DNA of 14,364 nucleotides from Megamonas hypermegale (GTDB taxonomy: Bacteria; Bacillota; Negativicutes; Selenomonadales; Selenomonadaceae): NCBI GenBank assembly GCA_002314325.1, contig DCFC01000014.1, positions 25,275-39,638 of the forward strand, given 5' to 3'. Position 1 is the stretch's first letter; the number at the start of each line of letters is the position of its first letter. This document shows, piece by piece, positions 1 through 7,138 of this stretch. A model generated the notes under the pieces. The model was not told where the DNA came from. It saw nothing but the letters and a program-made list of their open reading frames with translations, and made no database searches. Position numbers and translations under genes: made by a program.

Positions 1-3
1 TAT

Positions 4-275
4 AACGTTTAAAAACTCGCTACGCTCAAACATTTAAACTAAAACCATATCTAAATCTTTTTCTTTTTAATAGCTGAAGCTACCGTGAAAATGCTCTAAC
101 ATGGATTAAAGTTTTAGCATGATTAGCAAAATATAATGCCAACAGCTCAAATTAAGTTCCTGCTGAAACCAGAAGGCACGAGCCAAATTTTAAATGTTTC
201 GAGCCGTTGTACCGCCTGTTTATAAAGAAGAGTTACGAAGGCTTGCCCAGTGCAGCGTAAGCGAAACGTTAAAAA
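4..275. repeat. Diverged inverted copies of an intergenic repeat
   Basis: Read on the minus strand, positions 38 to 24 give TTTAAATGTTTGAGC. On the plus strand, 189-204 give the same string with one extra C (TTTAAATGTTTCGAGC). The continuation also matches: an AGCGTAGCGA-type stretch and AAACGTTA follow quickly in the left copy, but in the right copy they come only at about 254-275 (AGCGTAAGCG, AAACGTTAAAAA). The left copy therefore looks like a shortened form of the right one in opposite orientation. Function is unknown; an intergenic repeat family is inferred. Confidence 0.45.
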
Positions 276-290
276 GGTTTTTTCTTTTTG

Positions 291-328
291 GTTCGTTTTT
301 CTTTTGACCTTTCAAAAGAAAAATGAAC
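291..328. repeat. AT-rich 17-bp inverted repeat
   Basis: The arms 291-307 and 312-328 pair over 17 positions with one G-T mismatch (a G·U pair in RNA) around the 4-base loop CCTT. Each end carries GTTC/GAAC. No T-run follows on either strand, so it does not look like an ordinary terminator. It lies directly after the right-hand intergenic repeat copy and may be part of the same element. Confidence 0.6.
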
Positions 329-418
329 ATCCCTCATTTTATCATAAAATATAAGTTTGTTACAAAAAATTAACAAAGCAGAATTTAATTTTTTTCTAAT
401 GCTGCTTTAATGATTGTA

Positions 419-427
419 TGGTATTAT
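419..427 (+). promoter_or_regulatory. Putative extended -10 promoter of the small exported-protein gene
   Basis: TGGTATTAT fits the extended -10 form TGn-TATAAT with one mismatch. It lies about 53 bases ahead of the start codon at 480. No good -35 box is visible upstream. Confidence 0.4.
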
Positions 428-479
428 AAAGAAAAACGAAGTTGATGGATATAAATCAAGCATAAAGGGAGGGTTTTGT

Positions 480-722
480 ATGTATAAGAAATTATTGGTT
501 GCACTGAGTTTTGCTTTCGTTATCGGTGTTCCGTTTGTCGGTGCGAGTGAAGCGCAGGCAGCACCGCCACCGCCGCATCACCGTATGGGTCCGCCGCCAC
601 CGCGTCACCATGTTGACCCGCCAGCTCCGCCGGCGGAAGTTACGCTGGAAAGACTGCGCCGAGGTGAAAGACCGGCTCCGCCGCCACCTCCACCGCCGCC
701 ACCGCGTCCGCATCACAGATAA
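480..722 (+). CDS. Small exported proline/histidine-rich protein
   Basis: This is an 80-residue protein of unknown function. I place the start at ATG 480, not at the in-frame ATG 414, because AAGGGAGG lies just upstream and residues 1-27 then form a clean signal peptide: MYKK, a hydrophobic core, and cleavage after SEAQA. The mature part of about 53 residues is nearly all Pro, His and Arg, with runs of 4 to 9 prolines, PPPPHH and PPPPRHH patterns, a short charged patch (VTLERLRRGER) and a terminal RPHHR. It has no Cys after the signal. The composition suggests an extended polyproline peptide in the envelope. Metal or anionic-polymer binding through the histidines is only inference. It appears monocistronic, with its own promoter and terminator. 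The skewed GC-rich sequence reflects Pro codons (CCG/CCA/CCT) and is not clear evidence of transfer. Confidence 0.75.
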   Translation: MYKKLLVALSFAFVIGVPFVGASEAQAAPPPPHHRMGPPPPRHHVDPPAPPAEVTLERLRRGERPAPPPPPPPPPRPHHR

Positions 723-726
723 AATA

Positions 727-766
727 AACCGCTGATAGTTGCTTTATCAATTATCAGCGGTTTTGT
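727..766 (+). terminator. Rho-independent terminator after the small exported-protein gene
   Basis: The arms 727-737 and 752-762 (AACCGCTGATA / TATCAGCGGTT) pair perfectly. Three further pairs inward (738-740 with 749-751, one of them G·U) leave an 8-base loop. The run TTTTGT follows. Confidence 0.85.
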
Positions 767-817
767 ATGCTCAGAAATGATAATTAAAATAATAAAATTG
801 GGTGAGGATAAACTGCA

Positions 818-1837
818 TTGTTTAGAAAAATTTTTTTAATCTGTATAATATTTTTAAACTGTATGCTTTCGGTCGAAGCAGAAGAACAGACCGTCTTAAA
901 GGGCAGTGCTTTAAAGCCGGGCGACTGTATCGGGATTGTTGCGCCTGCTTCCGGCATGGACGGCATGGATATTTCGCTGGCGGTGCAAAAACTGCAAAGC
1001 TGGGGATATAAAGTAAAACTTGCGCCGAATTTGTATAGTCAATCAGGTTATCTGGCCGGAAGCGATACAAAGCGTGCCGCTGATTTGAATACTTTTTTTG
1101 CCGACGATGAAGTCAAGGCGATTTTGTGTCTGCGCGGTGGTTACGGCAGTGAGCGCATTCTGGATTTGCTCGATTATGAAATGGTAAAACAGCATCCGAA
1201 AATGCTTATCGGCTACAGCGATATAACGGCACTGCATGCGGCGCTCTGGGAAAAGTGCCGCCTTATCGGTGTGCACGGAGCGATGGTTATCGACATCAAT
1301 GACAGCTCGCCGAATTATACGGACGAGCAACTAAGAAAAGGTCTGTCTTCTACGATTGTAAGCGATAGCGGAGCATTTGCCCTGCCGGAAAATCACCAGC
1401 TGGAAGTTTTGCACGAAGGCACGGCTGAAGGACGGTTAATCGGCGGCAATCTGAGTGTAATTGCCGCACTTTGCGGTACGCCGTATGCATTAGACGGTAC
1501 AGGCTGTATTTTGTTTTTGGAAGAAGTCGGCGAGGATTCGTACGCTATTGACCGCATGATGTGGCAGCTTTGGCAAAGCGGGCTGTTGAAAAATATAAAC
1601 GGCATGGTTATCGGCAATCTGCGCCGCTGTGAACCGCTTACACCGCAGCTGTACGATTATTCCGTAAAGCAGGTTTTTGCCCATTATGCTAAGCTTGCCG
1701 AAATACCGGTGATTTACAATCTGCCGGTAGGACACGGCCCTGTAAATGGCTTTCTGCCGCTGGGCGTAAAAGCGAAAATCGTCGCTGATTACAATAATCC
1801 GCAGCTGATTATCACCGAAAATTATGCTGAAAAATAA
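818..1837 (+). CDS. Exported LD-carboxypeptidase (peptidase family S66)
   Basis: Serine peptidase of the LdcA/MccF family. LdcA enzymes trim the terminal D-Ala from the murein tetrapeptide at an L,D bond, in peptidoglycan recycling or remodelling. The 339 residues match family length plus an export signal. The start is TTG 818, preceded by GGTGAGG at 801-807. A signal peptide or signal anchor covers residues 1-21 (cleavage likely after SVEA). Family motifs are GDCIGIVAPAS (35-45), LRGGYGSERILDLLD (105-119), IGYSDITALH (131-140), GRLIGGNLSVIAALCGT (205-221), FLEEVGE (233-239) and PVGHG (303-307). By comparison with LdcA, Ser134, Glu235 and His306 should form the catalytic triad. The signal points to action outside the cytoplasm, unlike cytoplasmic E. 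coli LdcA. A microcin-C-type immunity role (MccF) is possible but lacks context support. Confidence 0.9.
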   Translation: MFRKIFLICIIFLNCMLSVEAEEQTVLKGSALKPGDCIGIVAPASGMDGMDISLAVQKLQSWGYKVKLAPNLYSQSGYLAGSDTKRAADLNTFFADDEVKAILCLRGGYGSERILDLLDYEMVKQHPKMLIGYSDITALHAALWEKCRLIGVHGAMVIDINDSSPNYTDEQLRKGLSSTIVSDSGAFALPENHQLEVLHEGTAEGRLIGGNLSVIAALCGTPYALDGTGCILFLEEVGEDSYAIDRMMWQLWQSGLLKNINGMVIGNLRRCEPLTPQLYDYSVKQVFAHYAKLAEIPVIYNLPVGHGPVNGFLPLGVKAKIVADYNNPQLIITENYAEK

Positions 1838-1843
1838 GCTTCA

Positions 1844-1852
1844 TGGTATAAT
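1844..1852 (+). promoter_or_regulatory. Putative extended -10 promoter for the 112-residue gene
   Basis: TGGTATAAT is a perfect extended -10 element just after the stop of the LD-carboxypeptidase gene and 38 bases ahead of the next start. No clear -35 box is seen at the expected distance. Confidence 0.5.
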
Positions 1853-1890
1853 ATGTTTCGATATAAATATTATTGAAGGGATTTGATTAG

Positions 1891-2229
1891 ATGTTACCAT
1901 TGAATTCGCAAAAAGCCATGTTTTCGGCGGATGAAGCGGCCGTTATTCGTTTTACGCTCAATGTATTTTTGCAGACGGATTTTTCCGGACTTACTTCCAA
2001 AGATGAGGAAACGAAAGCGAAAAATTCGGCTAAGGAAATAATCGACAAGATAACGGCGGGCGTAAACGATTTTAAATTTAAAGAACTGTGCGTTATGGCG
2101 GGAGCTACAGATAATATTATTTCTCTGATTGAAGACGGCGAGACTTTCGGTATCAGCAAAACACAGCTGGATAACTGCAAATTCTTTTTGCCGTCTATCA
2201 AACGAAAACTCATTGAACTAGTAAAATAA
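1891..2229 (+). CDS. Hypothetical protein, 112 residues
   Basis: I do not recognise this protein. The ATG start at 1891 is preceded by AAGGG (1876-1880) and an extended -10 element, so it is probably a real gene. It has no signal peptide and no membrane segment. It is charged and looks mainly helical, with acidic and lysine-rich stretches (LTSKDEETKAKNSAKEIIDK, residues 34-53) and two cysteines (68 and 95) that do not form a recognised metal site. The C-terminal part (KRKLIELVK) is basic. It sits between two genes for exported enzymes, but the separate promoter signals around it argue against a tight operon. No functional inference is warranted. Confidence 0.7.
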   Translation: MLPLNSQKAMFSADEAAVIRFTLNVFLQTDFSGLTSKDEETKAKNSAKEIIDKITAGVNDFKFKELCVMAGATDNIISLIEDGETFGISKTQLDNCKFFLPSIKRKLIELVK

Positions 2230-2243
2230 TTTTTTCAGTACCA

Positions 2244-2274
2244 TTGACTTGAAGTAAACTCTAAATGTTATAGT
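2244..2274 (+). promoter_or_regulatory. Putative promoter of the metallophosphoesterase gene
   Basis: TTGACT (2244-2249) and TATAGT (2269-2274) are separated by 19 bases. The -10 is preceded by TG one base upstream (TGT-TATAGT), an extended -10 form that tolerates a long spacer. The gene starts 63 bases further on. Confidence 0.5.
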
Positions 2275-2337
2275 ATATACAAATTTTACTTTTATTTTAT
2301 ATTGAAGAAAAATTACTATGATAATTGAGGTGATTTC

Positions 2338-3624
2338 ATGAAAAAATGGGTTATCAGCTTGGTTGTTATCGTTGTTGCGGCGGTAGTTGCAGTTATGAGT
2401 TACGCACCGCTGAAAAATGAGATAGCGCAGCATTTTTTTGCTACGAAGGTTTATGCACTGCTCAATAGTGATGAAGTTATGAATTTGCGTCAGGTCATCA
2501 CCAAAGACAGCACAAACAGCCGAACCGTCATGTGGCAGTCGCTGAATGACCGTGATGATTTTGTACTGGAATACGGCACCGATACGGAAGGCGAGCTGAA
2601 CACCGCCGAGCCGGTGAAATCCGTTTTGAATATTGACGGCAAACGAATTTACGTTTACAGTGTCAATTTAACGGGTTTAATGCCGGATACGACGTATAAC
2701 TACCGTGTCGGTTATGCAGACAGCCGCACGAACTGGTACAGTCTGCAAACGGCAAGCAGTACGGACAATAATTTTAAAATCCTGATTTTCCCGGACTCGC
2801 AGTCAAATGAATATACAGACTGGAAAAATGTGGCAATGAACGCTTGGCAAAGCAATCCGGACAGCAGCTTTTTTATCAATATGGGTGATTTGGTTGACAA
2901 CGGTTATAATTTGTCGCAGTGGAACGCCTGGTTTGAGAGTGTGGCGGATATGAACACGAAAATTCCGGTAGCACCGGTACAGGGCAATCACGAATTCTAC
3001 ACGACTGACTGGCAGGTGGATTTGCCGATTGCGTACGACAACTTTTTCGATTTGCCGTCAAACGGTACGGATAAATATAAAAATCTGTATTATTCTTTTG
3101 ATTACGGTGATGTTCATTTTACCGTGCTCAATACGCAGGATGATGAAATCAAGGAATATGAACCGAATTTGTTGCAGGATGAGATAAACTGGCTTCGTCG
3201 GGATTTGGCTTCCACGACGAAAAAATGGAAAGTCGTTTTAATGCACCGCGATGTTTTAAACTACAGCCGCGATGCCGCGCCGCTTGACGGTGTAAGTTTT
3301 TCCCGTCATGGTGAAACGTATATGCCTATTTTTGACGAATACAATGTTGACGCTGTGCTGACGGCTCATCTGCATACGTACCGCCGCCGCGCTCTGCTGC
3401 GTGATTTTGCGCCGAATGAGCAGGGAACGCTGTATATTTTGACCGGTGTTGCCGGAAATGTGCGTTATCCAAATCTTTGGCATGAAAATCCGCTGGATGA
3501 ATACGTGCCGCCGCAGCCGGAAACGAATAATTATATGGTAATGGAAGCGACGGAAAACAGCCTGACTTTTACAGCTTATCTGCCGGATAATACGCAAATG
3601 GATACGGTAACAATTCAGAAATAA
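2338..3624 (+). CDS. Exported metallophosphoesterase, purple acid phosphatase-like
   Basis: Calcineurin-like phosphoesterase of 428 residues with an N-terminal fibronectin-III-like domain, the layout of purple-acid-phosphatase-type enzymes. The start is well supported by GAGGTGA at 2327-2333. Residues 1-20 are a hydrophobic signal peptide or anchor. Residues about 47-140 form the beta-rich domain (TVMWQS, LTGLMPDTTYNYRVG). The catalytic domain runs from about 146 to 415 with the ordered metal motifs FPDSQ (D153), MGDLVDNG (D184, D187), QGNHEF (N217, H218), LMHRD (H303) and AHLHTYRR (H344, H346). The last is GHxH in most relatives, so Ala replaces Gly here. All metal ligands appear present, so the enzyme is probably active on a phosphate ester outside the cytoplasm. 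The natural substrate cannot be read from the sequence. Confidence 0.88.
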   Translation: MKKWVISLVVIVVAAVVAVMSYAPLKNEIAQHFFATKVYALLNSDEVMNLRQVITKDSTNSRTVMWQSLNDRDDFVLEYGTDTEGELNTAEPVKSVLNIDGKRIYVYSVNLTGLMPDTTYNYRVGYADSRTNWYSLQTASSTDNNFKILIFPDSQSNEYTDWKNVAMNAWQSNPDSSFFINMGDLVDNGYNLSQWNAWFESVADMNTKIPVAPVQGNHEFYTTDWQVDLPIAYDNFFDLPSNGTDKYKNLYYSFDYGDVHFTVLNTQDDEIKEYEPNLLQDEINWLRRDLASTTKKWKVVLMHRDVLNYSRDAAPLDGVSFSRHGETYMPIFDEYNVDAVLTAHLHTYRRRALLRDFAPNEQGTLYILTGVAGNVRYPNLWHENPLDEYVPPQPETNNYMVMEATENSLTFTAYLPDNTQMDTVTIQK

Positions 3625-3675
3625 AAAAACAATCTATGTTTCGATTTTAATTTTCGAAGCATAGATTGTTTTTTT
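3625..3675. terminator. Bidirectional terminator between convergent genes
   Basis: A long hairpin lies between the metallophosphoesterase stop (3624) and the hslO stop (3678). The left arm 3625-3644 (AAAAACAATCTATGTTTCGA) pairs with the right arm starting at 3654, with one G·U pair and a 9-base loop. A T-run follows on the plus strand (3669-3675) and the A-run at 3623-3629 gives a T-run on the minus strand, so it can serve both genes. Confidence 0.9.
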
Positions 3676-3677
3676 GG

Positions 3678-4553
3678 TTATTTCAATTTTTTGGCTACAT
3701 GCAAAAGAGCCGTAAGTTCCTCTTTGCTGAATTGATATTTTTCACCGCAGAAATGGCAGCAGACTTCAGCGTGGCCGTCGTCAATCAGTGACTGCAGGTC
3801 GGCTTTGTTAAGCGTTACGAGCATATCTTCAATGCGGTGTCTGGAACACTGACATTTGAACGCTAAATCCGTCGTCGTAAGGTATTCAATATCAAAGCCT
3901 TTTAAGAGTTCGGCGATAATGCCGCGCGCATCGAGTCCTTCGTGCACCATAGTAGAAACGGGTTTTATTGTGCCGAGATTTTCTTCCAGTTTAGCAATCG
4001 TTTCTTCGCTGGCATCAGGCAGCGGCTGAATGATGAAACCGCCGGCGGCTGCCGCTTTCAAGTCGGTGTCGACAAGCACACCGAGCCCTACGCTGGACGG
4101 TGTCTGTTCGGAAATATACAGATATGAAGTTAAATCTTCGGCAATCTCACCCGTTACGATTTCGCAGCTGCCGGTAATCGGGTCTTTCAGTCCCGTAAAG
4201 CGGGTGACGGATACAAGACCTGCACCGATACCGCCGCCGACATCAAGTTTGCCTTTGCTGTTCAGCGGCAGGTCAACTTGCGGATGCTGAACGTAGCCGC
4301 GGACAAAACCTTCCGGCGTAGCGTCGGCAACGACGTTTCCGAGCGGGCCGTCGCCGTTGAATTTCACAGTCAGGCATTCCTTGTTTTTCAGATTGGCGGC
4401 CAGAAGCAGCGCTCCCGTCATGGTGCGTCCCAATGCGGCCGAAGCCACCGGATAACATTCATGGCGTCTGATGCCCTCGTTTACCAGATTTGTCGTAACA
4501 GCGGCATAAACGCGCACGCCGTCGGCAATAGCTTTTACTAAATGGTCTTTCAT
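3678..4553 (-). CDS. hslO: Hsp33 redox-regulated chaperonin
   Basis: Cytoplasmic holdase chaperone activated by oxidative unfolding; it protects proteins during peroxide or hypochlorite plus heat stress. The 291 residues match the usual length of about 290. The four zinc-binding cysteines are present in the C-terminal redox switch: FKCQCSR (C234, C236) and CHFCGEKY (C266, C269). The N-terminal domain shows GRTMTGALLLAANLK and VKFNGDGPLG, and a central GYVQHPQVDLPLN segment is typical of the family. I use ATG 4553, which has GGGAGG at 4563-4558. A TTG four codons upstream would overlap that ribosome binding site. An extra Cys265 next to C266 lies within the second zinc motif. It is transcribed alone towards the bidirectional terminator. 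Confidence 0.96.
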   Translation of the reverse strand: MKDHLVKAIADGVRVYAAVTTNLVNEGIRRHECYPVASAALGRTMTGALLLAANLKNKECLTVKFNGDGPLGNVVADATPEGFVRGYVQHPQVDLPLNSKGKLDVGGGIGAGLVSVTRFTGLKDPITGSCEIVTGEIAEDLTSYLYISEQTPSSVGLGVLVDTDLKAAAAGGFIIQPLPDASEETIAKLEENLGTIKPVSTMVHEGLDARGIIAELLKGFDIEYLTTTDLAFKCQCSRHRIEDMLVTLNKADLQSLIDDGHAEVCCHFCGEKYQFSKEELTALLHVAKKLK

Positions 4554-4569
4554 TTTTCCTCCCAATAAA

Positions 4570-4728
4570 TTATATATTATAACCCATTGTGCTAATAAGA
4601 CATTGAGCCTTTAGCCAGCAGTATAATAGTTTATATTTGCTCGATGTTGGCACTTAACTTCACTAAATATAAACTATTATACTGCTTTAGGAAATCTACT
4701 AGCACAACAGGTATATTATAGTATAACA
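4570..4728. repeat. Large near-palindromic element between hslO and the EamA gene
   Basis: The core arms 4617-4638 and 4665-4686 are a perfect 22-bp inverted repeat around a 26-base centre. Outside the core the symmetry continues imperfectly: TTGTGCTAATAAGA (4587-4600) faces TCTACTAGCACAA (4695-4707), and AT-rich flanks 4570-4586 and 4708-4728 also resemble each other inverted. No T-run follows the core on either strand, so it is not a typical terminator. A small non-autonomous repeat (MITE-like) or a structured RNA/operator element are both possible. Confidence 0.7.
4576..4604 (-). promoter_or_regulatory. Putative hslO promoter (-10 only convincing)
   Basis: Read on the minus strand, 4581-4576 is a perfect TATAAT about 22 bases ahead of the hslO ATG. 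The -35 at 17-bp spacing would be AATGTC, a poor match. The -10 overlaps the outer end of the large palindrome, so that element could affect hslO expression (inference). Confidence 0.4.
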
Positions 4729-4732
4729 TAAG

Positions 4733-5632
4733 TCAGTTCGACATTGTTTTTCTCTTGCGTTTGAGCGGCACGGAAAGTAAACCGAGCGCCAAAAGAACGA
4801 TGACAAGCCCCGTAAAGGACAGTACGGTCGGTATTTCAGCGAAGAAGAACACGCCGAAGAACATGGCGGCCACCGGTTCGCTGGAAGCGAGTATCGCCAC
4901 TTTTCCGGCTTCGATATAATTCAGCGACACGGTGAACAGTATATACGGCAGAATAGAGGTGACGAGCGAATGCAGCAGAAAGAAACCGCTCATCTTAAGC
5001 GGCGCACTTTCGATGATATCGCCGATTATTTTCCAGTCGGCAAACGGCAGAAGGACAATAGCGACAGCGAGCAGGCTGTAAGCGGTGATGGTGAATGAGT
5101 GGTATTTTTTCATCATGCCGATTTTGGAAAATATACTGTACGAACCGTAGAAGAATGCGCCGAGTGTGCCGATAAACAGTCCGAACGTTGTCCATTTCAC
5201 GCTGCCGATTTCCTCCAGCACGCCGCTGGACAAAACGCAGCCGATTAAAGCCAGAATTACGCAGATGATTTTCTGCTTTGTAAGTTTTTCCTTGAAAAAG
5301 ACGGCGGCAAGACCGAGAACGAAGACGGGCGCAAGACAGAGCAGTACAGCGGCAAGCGATAAGGTAAGTTCGTTGATGGCTTCATTATAGCACAGATTTA
5401 AGCCGAGCATGCTGAAAATACCGGCGCAGAGAAATATCCATAAATCAGACAGTTTTATTCGCAGTAGTTTTTTATCCATGATGAACAGACCGGCGAATAT
5501 AATAACGACAGCAGGAATAACTCTGCTTTCTACAATGGTCAGGCTGTTCATGCCGAGTTCGGTGAATATCCGCACAAAAACACCGGCTGCGCCCCACATA
5601 ATGCCGGATAAAATAGGTAAGAGCTGTATCAT
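4733..5632 (-). CDS. EamA-family (drug/metabolite transporter superfamily) permease
   Basis: Integral membrane transporter of 299 residues, the usual size for ten-helix DMT proteins built from two EamA repeats, here about residues 3-136 and 148-292. Typical features are the start LLPILSGIMWGAAGVFVRIF, the end of repeat one with LAPVFVLGLAAVFFKEKLT (99-117), and the matching LASSEPVAAMFFGVFFFAE in repeat two. The C-terminus is basic (KRKRK), fitting the positive-inside rule. Its start is preceded by AAGGAG, and only 24 bases separate it from the upstream MFS gene, so the two are probably co-transcribed. The family exports amino acids, nucleosides or metabolites; the substrate here cannot be told. 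The large palindrome begins just after its stop. Confidence 0.88.
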   Translation of the reverse strand: MIQLLPILSGIMWGAAGVFVRIFTELGMNSLTIVESRVIPAVVIIFAGLFIMDKKLLRIKLSDLWIFLCAGIFSMLGLNLCYNEAINELTLSLAAVLLCLAPVFVLGLAAVFFKEKLTKQKIICVILALIGCVLSSGVLEEIGSVKWTTFGLFIGTLGAFFYGSYSIFSKIGMMKKYHSFTITAYSLLAVAIVLLPFADWKIIGDIIESAPLKMSGFFLLHSLVTSILPYILFTVSLNYIEAGKVAILASSEPVAAMFFGVFFFAEIPTVLSFTGLVIVLLALGLLSVPLKRKRKTMSN

Positions 5633-5656
5633 AAAAAATCTCCTTGTACTTAGTAA

Positions 5657-7087
5657 TTACTGATTTTGCTGCTGGTATTTCGGCACGAAATATGCGAGAA
5701 CGAAACAGACAGCGGCTGCGGCGATATTTATCAGGTAAACGTGATTTAAAGCGAAAAACAGTGCTTCGCGCAATAGTTCATAATACATCGGCGCAGTATT
5801 GTCATAAAAATTCTGCATGGTAATGCCGCTTAAATTATGCTCACTGATGAAAATATCGGCGTAAACGTTGATGACGGCGCCGAGCACGGTCACGCCGATT
5901 GTCTGCGCCAGCGTGCGTGTCAGCATATTAATTCCGACGGCAGCGCCGCGCTTATCGTACGATACGGAGTCCTGCACAATGAAAGTGAGCGTATTGAGCG
6001 TGCCGGAAAAGCCGAAGCCGAAGAAGAATACGTATATCGCCATTTGCCAGAGCGGCGAGTCAATATGCAGTGAATTTATCAGGCAGCAGCTGAAAATCAA
6101 GATGGCGCAGGCGCACATGACAATGTATTTTGCTTCGAACTTTTTCATGAGGCGGGCAAGCGAGACGGAGCTTAAAAACCATGCAGCCGATGTGCCGATT
6201 AAAGACAGTCCGGCAACGGTCGCGCTGTAGCCCATGATGGACTGAATGTGCAGCGGCAGATAAACACTGTTGGCAATCAGGATAAAAGAAACGCCGAATG
6301 TAACGGCATTGACAACGAGAAAACTTCTGTTGAGGATAAACAGCGGGACAATCGGCTCCGGTGTTTTCGTTTCCTGCAAATAAAAAATAATGCCGGAAAT
6401 AATTGTAATAATTAATAAAATAATGCCGAGTACAAAATCGCCGCTTATCGTCATCACGCCGTAGAGAAATGAACCGATAGCGATAGAAAGCAGCAGTGCG
6501 CCGAGATAATCAATTTTCGGATGTTTCGTCGGTTTCTGTTCGTGTACATAGCGGCTGAGAATGTAAATGCAGAAAATACACAGCGGAATATTGACGAAGA
6601 ATATCCAGTGCCACGACAGGTAGTCAATCAGAAAGCCGCCGAGCAGCGGACCGATAAGACCGGCAACACCCCAGACGGTGCTGATGCCGCCCTGGACGAT
6701 GGAACGTTCCTCCAGCGTGAAGATATCGCCGATTATCGTGAAGCCTATCGTCAGGATAGCACCTGCACCCATGCCCTGTACGGCGCGGAACAGTACGAGC
6801 TGGAGCATGCTCTGCGCCAGTCCGCACAATATGCTGCCGACAAGAAAAATTAAAATACCGATAATGAACATGCGCTTTCGGCCGTACAAATCGGCGAGCT
6901 TGCCGTAAATCGGCGTGGAGACGGCACTGGCAAGCAGATACAGCGAGAAAATCCAGCTAATCATCTCGAAATTATGGAGGCTTTTGACGATTACCGGAGC
7001 GGCGGTAGATACGACGACGCCTTCAAAAGCGCTCAGAAATATAGCGATTAAAATGGCAAAAGCAATTTTCTGTTTAGTTTTGCTCAT
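5657..7087 (-). CDS. MFS exporter, DHA2 (14-helix) drug:H+ antiporter type
   Basis: Major facilitator of 476 residues, consistent with the 14-helix EmrB/QacA group. Motifs in order are an acidic first-helix signature FEGVVVSTAAPVI (21-33), motif A GKLADLYGRKR (62-72), motif B LFRAVQGMGAGA (99-110), the antiporter motif C GVAGLIGPLLGGFLID (140-155) and WHWIFFVNIPL (159-169). These indicate proton-driven export of a toxic compound or metabolite, not uptake. The start is supported by GGAGG seven bases ahead of ATG. It leads a two-gene unit with the EamA permease. Promoter-like boxes fall inside the terminator of the preceding molybdenum hydroxylase operon. There is no adjacent TetR or MarR regulator. 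Confidence 0.92.
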   Translation of the reverse strand: MSKTKQKIAFAILIAIFLSAFEGVVVSTAAPVIVKSLHNFEMISWIFSLYLLASAVSTPIYGKLADLYGRKRMFIIGILIFLVGSILCGLAQSMLQLVLFRAVQGMGAGAILTIGFTIIGDIFTLEERSIVQGGISTVWGVAGLIGPLLGGFLIDYLSWHWIFFVNIPLCIFCIYILSRYVHEQKPTKHPKIDYLGALLLSIAIGSFLYGVMTISGDFVLGIILLIITIISGIIFYLQETKTPEPIVPLFILNRSFLVVNAVTFGVSFILIANSVYLPLHIQSIMGYSATVAGLSLIGTSAAWFLSSVSLARLMKKFEAKYIVMCACAILIFSCCLINSLHIDSPLWQMAIYVFFFGFGFSGTLNTLTFIVQDSVSYDKRGAAVGINMLTRTLAQTIGVTVLGAVINVYADIFISEHNLSGITMQNFYDNTAPMYYELLREALFFALNHVYLINIAAAAVCFVLAYFVPKYQQQNQ

Positions 7088-7109
7088 AAAAACCTCCGTT
7101 TAGACAGTG

Positions 7110-7138
7110 TTAATAAAAAGAAGATTTATCGCCGTCAA
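7110..7138 (-). promoter_or_regulatory. Putative MFS-gene promoter inside a terminator hairpin
   Basis: On the minus strand TTGACG (7138-7133) and TATTAA (7115-7110) are separated by exactly 17 bases, with the expected start of transcription a few bases ahead of the ribosome binding site. TTGACG lies in the loop of the preceding terminator and the -10 directly follows its T-run. Confidence 0.45.

Larger units (their letters stand above)
1..479. other. Gene-free intergenic region with repeats
   Basis: No open frame here has a plausible ribosome binding site or coding character. The region holds two diverged inverted copies of a short repeat (24-38 and 189-204), an AT-rich stem-loop element (291-328) and, at its right end, the promoter and ribosome binding site of the small exported-protein gene. 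The gene to the left lies outside the window. Confidence 0.6.

Noticed and set aside
291..328. Stem-loop as a terminator of an upstream gene
   Set aside because: No T-run follows the stem on either strand, and the symmetric GTTC/GAAC ends look more like a repeat element.
414..479. Longer N-terminus for the Pro/His-rich protein from ATG 414
   Set aside because: It overlaps the putative promoter and would bury the signal peptide; the internal ATG 480 has a strong ribosome binding site.
492..716. Arg/Trp-rich open frame antisense to the Pro/His-rich gene
   Set aside because: Proline codons read backwards give Arg/Trp-rich text. The plus-strand frame has the signal peptide, ribosome binding site and terminator.
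1840..2340. Toxin-antitoxin or defence pair around the 112-residue gene
   Set aside because: It is a single gene flanked by exported enzymes, with no small overlapping partner and no recognised domain.
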